From contig JAGQSP010000036.1 of assembly GCA_020439485.1 (NCBI GenBank), forward strand, positions 367-15,416: a DNA stretch of 15,050 nt, read 5' to 3'. The notes beneath the pieces are model-generated. The model saw only the letters and a list, made by a program, of their open reading frames with translations, made no database searches and was not told the DNA's origin. This document shows positions 7,504-13,437 of the stretch, piece by piece. The stretch is from Acidimicrobiales bacterium (GTDB taxonomy: Bacteria; Actinomycetota; Acidimicrobiia; Acidimicrobiales; Poriferisodalaceae). A program made the position numbers and the translations under genes. Position 1 is the first letter of the stretch. Every line of letters starts with the position of its first letter.

Positions 7504-8346
7504 ATGTCTGACAACAACCAACAGCCGCTGCTCGAGGTCGAGAACATCACGCTGCGATTCGGCGGTGTTACCGCCATCAACGACGTGTCGTTCAAGGTCA
7601 ACGAGCGCGAGCTGTTCGCCATCATCGGCCCGAACGGTGCAGGCAAGACTTCGATCTTCAACACGTTGTCGCAGGTGTACCGCCCCCAGGAGGGCGACAT
7701 CCGCTGGCGCGGCAACTCGATAATGGGCATGCGCCCAGATGCAGTTGCCCACATGGGCATCGCTCGTACGTTCCAGAACATCGAGCTGTTCCCCCAGATG
7801 ACGGTTATCGACAACCTCCTCACCGGTCGCCACATCCGCATGCACAGCTCGTGGCTGGCCGGCTCTGTATGGCTTGGCAAGGCAAAGAAGGAGGAGATGG
7901 AGAATCGGCGTCGCGTCGAGGACATCATCGACTTCCTCGAGATCGAGCAGTGGCGTAAGCACCCCGTAGCCCTGCTGCCCTATGGTTTCCAGAAGCGCGT
8001 CGAGCTCGGTCGAGCACTGGCGATGGAGCCCGAGCTGCTGCTGCTGGACGAGCCGGTGGCCGGCATGAATCTCGAGGAAACCGAGGACATGGCTCGGTTC
8101 ATTCTCGACATCCAGCGCGAGCTCGGCATCGCGATGATTCTCGTCGAGCACGACATGGGCCTGGTCATGGACCTGGCCGATCGCATCATGGTTCTCGACT
8201 TCGGCCAGAAGATCTCTGAGGGAACGCCGATCGAGGTTCAGCGCGACCCGGCGGTGATCTCGGCGTACCTCGGCAGCGAAATAGCCCAGGTATCGACCAG
8301 CATGGCCAACGAGGTCGCCGGAGCCGTAGACGCCGTCACCGAGTGA
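7504..8346 (+). CDS. livG: Branched-chain amino-acid-type ABC transporter ATPase LivG
   Basis: Second ATPase subunit of the importer. With the chosen start it has 280 residues. Walker A is GPNGAGKTS at 42-50, and the LivG-type signature is LPYGFQKRVE from 158, which departs from the common LSGGQ as it does throughout this subfamily. Walker B ends in D182-E183 (LLLLDEPVAGMN), and the switch histidine is H216 in VEHDMG. FQNIELFPQMTVIDNLL is also typical. I chose ATG 7504 because ggaga at 7495-7499 is well placed. A GTG at 7486 overlapping the livF stop is in frame but has no ribosome site, and would add only six residues. The C-terminal tail (SMANEVAGAVDAVTE) is longer than in minimal LivG proteins. 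This is the last gene of the cluster; it converges on paaI. Confidence 0.94.
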   Translation: MSDNNQQPLLEVENITLRFGGVTAINDVSFKVNERELFAIIGPNGAGKTSIFNTLSQVYRPQEGDIRWRGNSIMGMRPDAVAHMGIARTFQNIELFPQMTVIDNLLTGRHIRMHSSWLAGSVWLGKAKKEEMENRRRVEDIIDFLEIEQWRKHPVALLPYGFQKRVELGRALAMEPELLLLDEPVAGMNLEETEDMARFILDIQRELGIAMILVEHDMGLVMDLADRIMVLDFGQKISEGTPIEVQRDPAVISAYLGSEIAQVSTSMANEVAGAVDAVTE

Positions 8347-8380
8347 CGGGCGACGGCATCTGGCCCGTGGCTGGGTCGGT

Positions 8381-8770
8381 CTAGTCGCGTTTGGCGACGT
8401 CTATCGTGGTGCCGTCGAACAAGGCAACCACCCCATTGGGGCCCACCACTTCGCCCGTGTGATGGGTCACCTTTCCCCGCCGCAAGCGGCGCGTCACCGT
8501 TACGATCAGCCGGTCGCCGGCGTGGGCAGGGGCGATGTATTGCATATTGGCGGTGCTCGCAAAAGCCATGCTCTCGCCGGCGTTGGAAGCAATCTGCATT
8601 GCCGAATCGGCCAAGGTGAACAAGACGCCACCGTGGCAAGTCGAGACTATGTTCAACATCGCCTCGGTGACCGTCATCGCCAGGCGAACCTCGCCGTAAC
8701 CTCCGTCGACGAACTCGATGTTCAGTGCGCCGGCCGCCGCATCGTTTGAGAACAACGCCTGGGGATCCAT
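8381..8770 (-). CDS. paaI: PaaI-type hotdog-fold acyl-CoA thioesterase
   Basis: Hydrolyses acyl-CoA thioesters in the cytoplasm to free CoA; E. coli PaaI acts on aryl-acetyl-CoA intermediates of phenylacetate breakdown. The protein has 129 residues, near the family length. The signature stretch holds N40, H46-G47-G48 and D55 (LNIVSTCHGGVLFTLAD). By my recollection of E. coli PaaI, these have the same spacing as its catalytic Asn, His and Asp (6 and 9 residues apart). The rest is the usual hotdog pattern ending in THHTGEVVGPNGVVALFDGTT. The ATG has a gcaggagc site eight bases upstream on this strand. The marR stop lies 15 nt upstream, so the two share a transcript. No other paa genes are in the window, so aromatic metabolism is not shown. 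It may serve the CoA ester made by the convergent ligase. Confidence 0.87.
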   Translation of the reverse strand: MDPQALFSNDAAAGALNIEFVDGGYGEVRLAMTVTEAMLNIVSTCHGGVLFTLADSAMQIASNAGESMAFASTANMQYIAPAHAGDRLIVTVTRRLRRGKVTHHTGEVVGPNGVVALFDGTTIDVAKRD

Positions 8771-8785
8771 CGATGGTGCTCCTGC

Positions 8786-9316
8786 TCAGCCTCTGGGAGG
8801 CTCGGGTAGAGGGCTCGCCAGCAGGTTGGCCGCCGCGCCCCTGAATGCCTGGCCCGAGTCGGGTAGTGCGCCGAAGAACTCGGCCTCTAGTTGGTTCTGG
8901 TGGGCGTAGGCGTCGGCTAGTCGGCGGCGACCATCATCGGTCAGCCGCACGGTCACCAGCCGACCGTCGTCGTGGTCGCGGCTGCGGGTGATCAGGCCAT
9001 CGTCCTCGAGCTTGTTGAGGGCGCTGGAGATGGTGGCGCGTGTGAGACCCGACAGGCGGGCTATCTCACGGGGCTCGAGCTCGCCCATCGCCCACACGCA
9101 GAACATGATGCGAAAACCCGAGAACGACCAGCCTGCGGGCCGGTGAACAACGTGTTCCAGGTGGTGCACCCACCTTGTCGACAGGCGCACGAGGTCGAGG
9201 CTGGCCTTCAGAGCGTCGAGGTCGGCGTGCGGCACTGCCGATGACACGACATCGCCGACGGCTTCCTCGAACCGGGGGCTGCGCCGAACGCCCGAGCCCA
9301 CCGAAGGGTCGGGCAT
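8786..9316 (-). CDS. MarR-family transcriptional regulator
   Basis: Winged-helix DNA-binding repressor or activator, normally a dimer that responds to phenolic or acyl ligands. The protein has 176 residues. Helices at about 30-60 form the dimer interface. The helix-turn-helix runs from about 82 to 108 (PREIARLSGLTRATISSALNK), and the wing is at 114-126 (DHDDGRLVTVRLT), the classic MarR pattern. I chose the ATG at 9316, which shares one base with the hisI stop (TGATG on this strand) and implies reinitiation. A frame extended upstream to 9364 would add a sequence lying inside hisI and not resembling the family. The last 25 residues are Ala/Pro-rich. paaI follows 15 nt downstream, so it probably controls paaI, and perhaps the liv cluster. 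Its ligand is unknown. Confidence 0.88.
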   Translation of the reverse strand: MPDPSVGSGVRRSPRFEEAVGDVVSSAVPHADLDALKASLDLVRLSTRWVHHLEHVVHRPAGWSFSGFRIMFCVWAMGELEPREIARLSGLTRATISSALNKLEDDGLITRSRDHDDGRLVTVRLTDDGRRRLADAYAHQNQLEAEFFGALPDSGQAFRGAAANLLASPLPEPPRG

Positions 9317-9723
9317 CAGACGAAGCTCATGTGGCCAGCGTCGACCACAGAGCGGTAGTAGCAACCCGGGCGCGTGTCACCGTTGGCGTCGCGGGTGTGG
9401 CACGCGCCACCGCCGTCGCGGCGAACCAGGTACAACAGCGAGTTCTGCTCGCAGTTGACGCGCACGTCGACCAGCGACAGGGTGTCGCCCGACGTGGCGC
9501 CCTTGTGCCAGATCTCGTTGCGCGAGGTCGAGTACAACACCGCGCTGCGGCGCTCGAGCGTTGCCTCGAAGGCGTCCTGGTTGGCGTATCCGACGAACAA
9601 CACCTCGAGGCTGTCGGCGTCCTGAAGCACCACAGGGATCACGTGGTGGCCGTCCCTGCCGATCTTGGCAACCTTCTCCCAGTCGAGTGCTAGGTCGAGA
9701 CCCTCTTCTAGTGCTGAACTCAT
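9316..9723 (-). CDS. Divergent phosphoribosyl-AMP cyclohydrolase homologue (HisI-like)
   Basis: HisI opens the adenine ring of phosphoribosyl-AMP, the third step of histidine synthesis, using zinc and magnesium. This 135-residue protein has the family's body: YANQDAFEATLERRSAVLYS (46-65), SRNEIWHKGATSGD (67-80), and cysteines C91, C108 (ACHT) and C121 (GCYYR) matching the three zinc ligands. Two things differ. The metal motif normally reading Asp-Cys-Asp-x-Asp reads N90-C91-E92-Q93-N94. The loop between the last two cysteines is about seven residues longer than in E. coli HisI. So it may be a paralogous branch with another substrate, or a true HisI with altered magnesium binding. No other his genes are nearby. 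The start at 9723 lacks a clear ribosome site. glpX ends 28 nt upstream, and marR is coupled downstream. Confidence 0.8.
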   Translation of the reverse strand: MSSALEEGLDLALDWEKVAKIGRDGHHVIPVVLQDADSLEVLFVGYANQDAFEATLERRSAVLYSTSRNEIWHKGATSGDTLSLVDVRVNCEQNSLLYLVRRDGGGACHTRDANGDTRPGCYYRSVVDAGHMSFV

Positions 9724-9751
9724 GTAGGGGAATCTAGTAGGGGCGAGGCCC

Positions 9752-10747
9752 TCAGAAGTCGACCGACGCGTAGCGGCGAAGCTTCGAGATGTTGTGTTGG
9801 GCGATGTCGCGCCTGACCGTGCCCGACTTGGACCTCATCACCAGCGAGTCGGTGGTGGCACCGGTGCTGCTGAACCGGACACCACGGAGCAGATCTCCGT
9901 CGGTTATTCCTGTGGCCGCGAAGAACACGTCGTCTGATGCGACCAGCGTGGAGTCGTCGAGCACTGCGTCGAGGTCGTACCCCGCAGCGATGGCCGCAGC
10001 CTTTTCCTTCTCGTTGCGAGGCCAGAGGCGGCCCTGGATCGCCCCTCCCATGCACTTCAATGCCGCTGCCGAAATCACCCCTTCTGGAGTGCCTCCAATG
10101 CCCATGAGCAGATCTGCTCCGGTGTTGGGTTCGGCGGTAGCGATGGCTCCGGCTACGTCGCCGTCGGGAATCAGACGAATGCGCGCGCCGGTCTCGCGGA
10201 CCTCTCGAATCAGATCGGCGTGACGATCTCGGTCGAGTATCACCACGGCCACGTCGCGAACGTCTTTGCCCAGTGCTTCGGCAACGGCTTCGACGTTCTC
10301 GGTGGCCGTCTTGTTGATGTCGATGGCGTCGCGGGCCTGTGGTCCAGCAGCCACCTTTTCCATGTAGACACAGGGGCCTGGGAAATACATGGTGCCTCGG
10401 GGGGCCACGGCGATCACCGAGATGGCACCGCCGCGTCCCAGAGCCGTGAGTGTGGTGCCGTCGATCGGGTCGACGGCGATATCGGTGAGGGCGCCGGTGC
10501 CATCACCGATCTCCTCACCGTTGTAGAGCATCGGAGCCTCGTCCTTTTCGCCCTCGCCGATCACGACCAGGCCCGCCATCGGCACGCTCTGCAGCACGAT
10601 TCGCATGGCGTCGACGGCCGCACCGTCGGCGCCGATCTTGTCTCCGCGGCCCATCCATCGGGCCGCAGCCAGTGCGGCCGCTTCGGTGGTGCGCACCAGC
10701 TCCATCGCCAGGTTGCGGTCGGGGGCTTCGCGTGTGGCAGGGTTCAT
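9752..10747 (-). CDS. glpX: Class II fructose-1,6-bisphosphatase (GlpX)
   Basis: Removes the 1-phosphate of fructose 1,6-bisphosphate, the irreversible step of gluconeogenesis; many actinobacteria rely on this class. The protein has 331 residues. Conserved elements are [20 protein letters not shown] (6-25), WMGRGDK with D36, the [11 protein letters not shown] box at 64-74, the metal and substrate site DPIDGTT at 93-99, and [20 protein letters not shown] in the C-terminal half. I chose the ATG at 10747 because it has ggagagccgat immediately before it and gives the normal N-terminus. In-frame ATGs 26 and 15 codons upstream would add a stretch without family resemblance. It appears to be the first gene of a minus-strand run with hisI, marR and paaI. 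Growth on acids imported by the neighbouring transporter would need gluconeogenesis, but that connection is inference. Confidence 0.95.
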   Translation of the reverse strand: MNPATREAPDRNLAMELVRTTEAAALAAARWMGRGDKIGADGAAVDAMRIVLQSVPMAGLVVIGEGEKDEAPMLYNGEEIGDGTGALTDIAVDPIDGTTLTALGRGGAISVIAVAPRGTMYFPGPCVYMEKVAAGPQARDAIDINKTATENVEAVAEALGKDVRDVAVVILDRDRHADLIREVRETGARIRLIPDGDVAGAIATAEPNTGADLLMGIGGTPEGVISAAALKCMGGAIQGRLWPRNEKEKAAAIAAGYDLDAVLDDSTLVASDDVFFAATGITDGDLLRGVRFSSTGATTDSLVMRSKSGTVRRDIAQHNISKLRRYASVDF

Positions 10748-10880
10748 ATCGGCTCTCCGGGGGGCTAGGGGATCCGCTCGTTCGAAGATCATGCCCTGAT
10801 CCTGTCGGCACCGCCAGCCGAGCATTAGGGGCGAAGAACCACCGAACAGATCTCACCGGGCGCCGCTAGCGTTTGGTCTC
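10748..10880. promoter_or_regulatory. Divergent promoter region between glpX and the J-domain gene
   Basis: These 133 nt carry no convincing gene and should hold the promoters for both directions. On the plus strand, TAGCGT at 10867-10872 resembles a -10 box only 8 nt before the GTG at 10881, so that transcript could be leaderless; no good -35 is visible. On the minus strand the glpX ribosome site lies next to its start. A 5-bp inverted repeat, GATCA (10787-10791) and TGATC (10797-10801), sits in the middle. Confidence 0.45.
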
Positions 10881-11582
10881 GTGATTGTCGCCGAGTTCGA
10901 AGTCTGGCACTCGCGCCCGGTTGCGCCCACGCGGCGAGTCGCGATCACCGGCGGCAAGCTCCCAATCGACCCTGCGCCCGGCTACGGCGGGCTCCTCTTG
11001 GCAGGGATAGTCGCGGCCTACAGCAAGGACCTCGACGAAGAGACACACGACGATCTGGTGGGGTTGATGGCCAAGGTGGTCTCGGGGGCGAAAATTCCCC
11101 AGCCTCAGCTGCGGCACCGGTTCCAGGTCGACCGGGTGGGGCTCTCCAGCTCGAAACATCGCCTGTTGGTGCGCGACGGTGAGCTCGTGTTGAGCCTCGA
11201 ACCCGACTGTCCACCTGCCCCACAGGTGCTGGCGGCCGTGTACCGCACCGGGCAGTTCGAGCCTTCGCAGCGGCGCTCGATCATGACGCTGGTGTCGTCG
11301 GCGACCCGCTGGCGTCACGGCAACGTCGCAGGCCTCATCCCATGGCTGACCGGCGATCGGGTAGGTGATCAACTCGGTGAGATCATCGTCGACCCTAAGA
11401 GGTGGGCCTGCGATGTGTTCGGATTCGAATCCGATCCGGCGAACCACCGAGAGGTCCAGCGAAGGTTCAGGGCGCTGTTGCGCGACGCTCACCCCGACCA
11501 TGGGGGAGAGTCCGAGCACGCTGCGGCCCAGATCATGCGCTTGAACGAAGCTCGACGGATTCTGCTCGCCAAGGGAGCATGA
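10881..11582 (+). CDS. J-domain protein with uncharacterised N-terminal region
   Basis: A 233-residue protein of unknown role. The C-terminal part (about 172-233) is a J-like domain: a degenerate first helix (KRWACDVFGF), a second helix (VQRRFRALLRDA), the HPD tripeptide at 204-206 that stimulates Hsp70 ATPase, and a third helix (IMRLNEARRILL). It could recruit DnaK to a specific client. The N-terminal 170 residues match no family I can name. They begin EFEVWHSRPVAPTRRVAI and include a Gly/Leu-rich stretch (GYGGLLLAGIVAAY, about 34-47). No signal peptide is present and I would not call a membrane segment. There is no Gly/Phe region or zinc-finger domain as in DnaJ itself. The GTG start has no ribosome site and lies 8 nt after a -10-like TAGCGT. 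lhgO begins 1 nt after the stop, so they are cotranscribed. Confidence 0.75.
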   Translation: MIVAEFEVWHSRPVAPTRRVAITGGKLPIDPAPGYGGLLLAGIVAAYSKDLDEETHDDLVGLMAKVVSGAKIPQPQLRHRFQVDRVGLSSSKHRLLVRDGELVLSLEPDCPPAPQVLAAVYRTGQFEPSQRRSIMTLVSSATRWRHGNVAGLIPWLTGDRVGDQLGEIIVDPKRWACDVFGFESDPANHREVQRRFRALLRDAHPDHGGESEHAAAQIMRLNEARRILLAKGA

Positions 11583-11583
11583 A

Positions 11584-12831
11584 ATGAACACATCCAGCGC
11601 CCCCGCCAACCGCACTGCGGTGCCGCTACCCGACAGCAGCGACGTGGTCATCGTCGGTGCCGGCATCGTGGGGCTGGCTACGGCCCACCGGCTGCTGCAG
11701 CAGCGCCCGGGCGCCACGGTGGTGGTAATCGAGAAGGAGAGTGGCCTGGCGGCCCATCAGACGGGCCACAACAGTGGCGTGTTGCACTCGGGCGTCTACT
11801 ACAAGCCGGGGTCGCTGAAGGCCAAGACCGCCGTGGCCGGGCGCTCGGCCATGGTGCGGTTCTGCGAAGAGAACGGCATCGACCACGATGTGTGCGGCAA
11901 GGTCATCGTCGCCACCTCGTCCGACGAACTGGGTCGCCTCGAGGATCTTTTCGAGCGGGCCGGCCACAACGGCATCGAGGCAACGATGCTGGGCCCCGAC
12001 GAACTCGCCGAGTTCGAACCTCACGCGGCCGGTATCAGGGCCATTCACATCCCCTCCACGGGCATCGTCGACTACGGCCAGGTTTGCGAGGCTCTAGGTC
12101 GTCTGGTCGAGAAGGCCGGCGGCGTCATAGCCACCAATGCCTCGGTGTCGTCCCTAGCCGACGGTAAAGCACGTGCAGTGCGCGTCGCCACGTCTCGCGG
12201 CACGGTCGAAACCGATCTAGTGGTGAATTGCGCCGGCCTGCACAGCGATCAGGTGGCCAAACACGACAACGCCATCGACGACGGCACCCATATCGTGCCG
12301 TTCCGGGGCGAGTACTACGAGATACACGGCCCTCGCCGCTCGTTGGTCAAGAACCTGATCTACCCGGTTCCAGACCCGAGCTTCCCCTTCCTCGGCGTAC
12401 ACCTGACTCGCATGATCGATGGATCTATTCATGCCGGCCCCAACGCTGTACTGGCCCTGGCCCGCGAGGGCTACACGTGGCGAGACATCTCGCCGGCGCA
12501 ACTGAAGGATCACGCCACCGACGCCGGCTTGTGGCGTCTGGGACGCAAGTACTGGAAGACCGGTGCGGGTGAAGTATGGCGATCGCTGAACAAGAAGGCG
12601 TTCGTCAAGGCGCTGCAGCGGCTGGTTCCAGAGATCGAAGCCGACGACCTGACCAAGTCGGAGGCGGGGGTCAGAGCTCAAGCTCTGCGGCCCACCGGTG
12701 AGCTGGTCGACGACTTCGCCATCGCCGAGACCCGACACGCAGTACATGTTCTGAACGCCCCCTCTCCGGCCGCCACGGCCTCCCTGGAGATCGCATCCAA
12801 CATCGTGCAACGGGTCGAGGCGAGGTTGTGA
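11584..12831 (+). CDS. lhgO: L-2-hydroxyglutarate oxidase
   Basis: FAD enzyme that oxidises L-2-hydroxyglutarate to 2-oxoglutarate. It removes a by-product of malate dehydrogenase and, in E. coli, completes glutarate breakdown by feeding electrons to the membrane quinone pool. The 415 residues compare with about 420 for E. coli LhgO. The FAD dinucleotide fold has GAGIVG at 25-30 and E50 at the end of the second strand (VVVIEKE). HNSGVLHSGVYYKPGSLKAK (62-81) is the strong family signature. RPTGELVDDF and APSPAATASLEIA near the C-terminus complete the flavin site. The ATG at 11584 has gggag at 11573-11577 inside the previous gene. No csiD or gab genes are near, which favours a metabolite-repair role over the glutarate pathway. 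The stop overlaps the next start as GTGA (12828-12831). Confidence 0.92.
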   Translation: MNTSSAPANRTAVPLPDSSDVVIVGAGIVGLATAHRLLQQRPGATVVVIEKESGLAAHQTGHNSGVLHSGVYYKPGSLKAKTAVAGRSAMVRFCEENGIDHDVCGKVIVATSSDELGRLEDLFERAGHNGIEATMLGPDELAEFEPHAAGIRAIHIPSTGIVDYGQVCEALGRLVEKAGGVIATNASVSSLADGKARAVRVATSRGTVETDLVVNCAGLHSDQVAKHDNAIDDGTHIVPFRGEYYEIHGPRRSLVKNLIYPVPDPSFPFLGVHLTRMIDGSIHAGPNAVLALAREGYTWRDISPAQLKDHATDAGLWRLGRKYWKTGAGEVWRSLNKKAFVKALQRLVPEIEADDLTKSEAGVRAQALRPTGELVDDFAIAETRHAVHVLNAPSPAATASLEIASNIVQRVEARL

Positions 12832-13415
12832 CCAGCAGCGTCGGGCTTGTATTGCTGACCCCGGGCAGTGGTGGGTCGGCCGATCATCCGACCCTGATCG
12901 ACCTCGAACAACAGCTGAAGACCCGCTTGGGGCTCGAGGTGGTTCGCTACGACTTCGCCTATCGCAGAGCCGGCAAGAAGTCGCCGGGCCGAGCCGACCG
13001 CCTGGTCGGCGAACTGGCCGAGGTCGTGGCGCAGCACGCGGCCGATCGCGGGCTCGAAACCGGCTCTGTCGTCATCGGAGGCCGCAGCATGGGCGGTCGG
13101 GTCTGCTCGATGGCGGTGGCCGAAGGGTTGGCCGCTGCCGGGCTGTTGATGTTGAGCTATCCGCTGCACCCTCCGGGCAAGCCCGAGTCGACCAGGGTCG
13201 CGCACTGGCCCCAGATCGCAGTTCCTAGCCTGTTCGTGTCTGGCGACAACGACCCGTTCGGCCGGCCCGACGAGTTCGACCGCGAGTTCCCGGCGTTGGC
13301 CCACGCGCCCGCTGCCGTGTGGCTAGAGGGCGGGGCACACGACCCCAAGCGCAAGGATCATCGCGGCCGCATAGTCGACGAGACCGTCGACTGGATCTCG
13401 TCGACCTTCGGCTAG
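12828..13415 (+). CDS. Small alpha/beta hydrolase, TEX30/KANSL3-like
   Basis: A 195-residue cytoplasmic alpha/beta-hydrolase. It opens with LVLLTPGSGGSADHPTLIDL, where PGSGG supplies the oxyanion region, and continues with the nucleophile elbow GGRSMGGR with S87. The acid is D140 or D142 in SGDNDPFG, and the base is H171 in GGAHDPK. The compact form without a lid and the GRSMGGR elbow resemble the TEX30/KANSL3 hydrolase-like family, whose bacterial substrates are largely unknown. The GTG start shares GTGA with the lhgO stop, and cgaggcgagg lies directly upstream, so the two are translationally coupled. It converges on the MFS gene with only 7 nt between stops. I cannot assign a substrate. Confidence 0.8.
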   Translation: MTSSVGLVLLTPGSGGSADHPTLIDLEQQLKTRLGLEVVRYDFAYRRAGKKSPGRADRLVGELAEVVAQHAADRGLETGSVVIGGRSMGGRVCSMAVAEGLAAAGLLMLSYPLHPPGKPESTRVAHWPQIAVPSLFVSGDNDPFGRPDEFDREFPALAHAPAAVWLEGGAHDPKRKDHRGRIVDETVDWISSTFG

Positions 13416-13420
13416 GTATG

Positions 13421-13437
13421 GCTCAGCCGGGCTGAGC
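13421..13437. terminator. Hairpin between convergent hydrolase and MFS genes
   Basis: GCTCAGC (13421-13427) pairs perfectly with GCTGAGC (13431-13437) around a CGG loop. It begins 5 nt after the hydrolase stop and contains the last codons and stop of the minus-strand MFS gene. A stem works in both directions, so it could end both transcripts. No T-run follows on either strand and the stem is short. Confidence 0.4.

Noticed and set aside
8346..8368. Possible terminator between convergent livG and paaI (ACGGGC with GCCCGT).
   Set aside because: It has only 6 bp with an 11-nt loop and no T-run. The 34-nt gap otherwise shows nothing clear.
8381..9316. Phenylacetate degradation pathway.
   Set aside because: Only a paaI homologue is present. 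No paaABCDE, paaG, paaZ or paaK-type ligase is in the window, and the ligase is FACL-type, so the pathway cannot be claimed.
9317..9364. Upstream in-frame start for the MarR gene at 9364.
   Set aside because: The added residues lie inside hisI, have no ribosome site and do not match MarR N-termini; the TGATG junction at 9316 is a better start.
10787..10801. GATCA-N5-TGATC inverted repeat in the glpX divergent region as the same operator as the GATCAT...ATGATC repeat near 740-761.
   Set aside because: The half-site is shared, but the spacing between GATCA and TGATC differs (5 versus 12 nt) and such short GATC palindromes arise by chance. Not enough for a shared operator.
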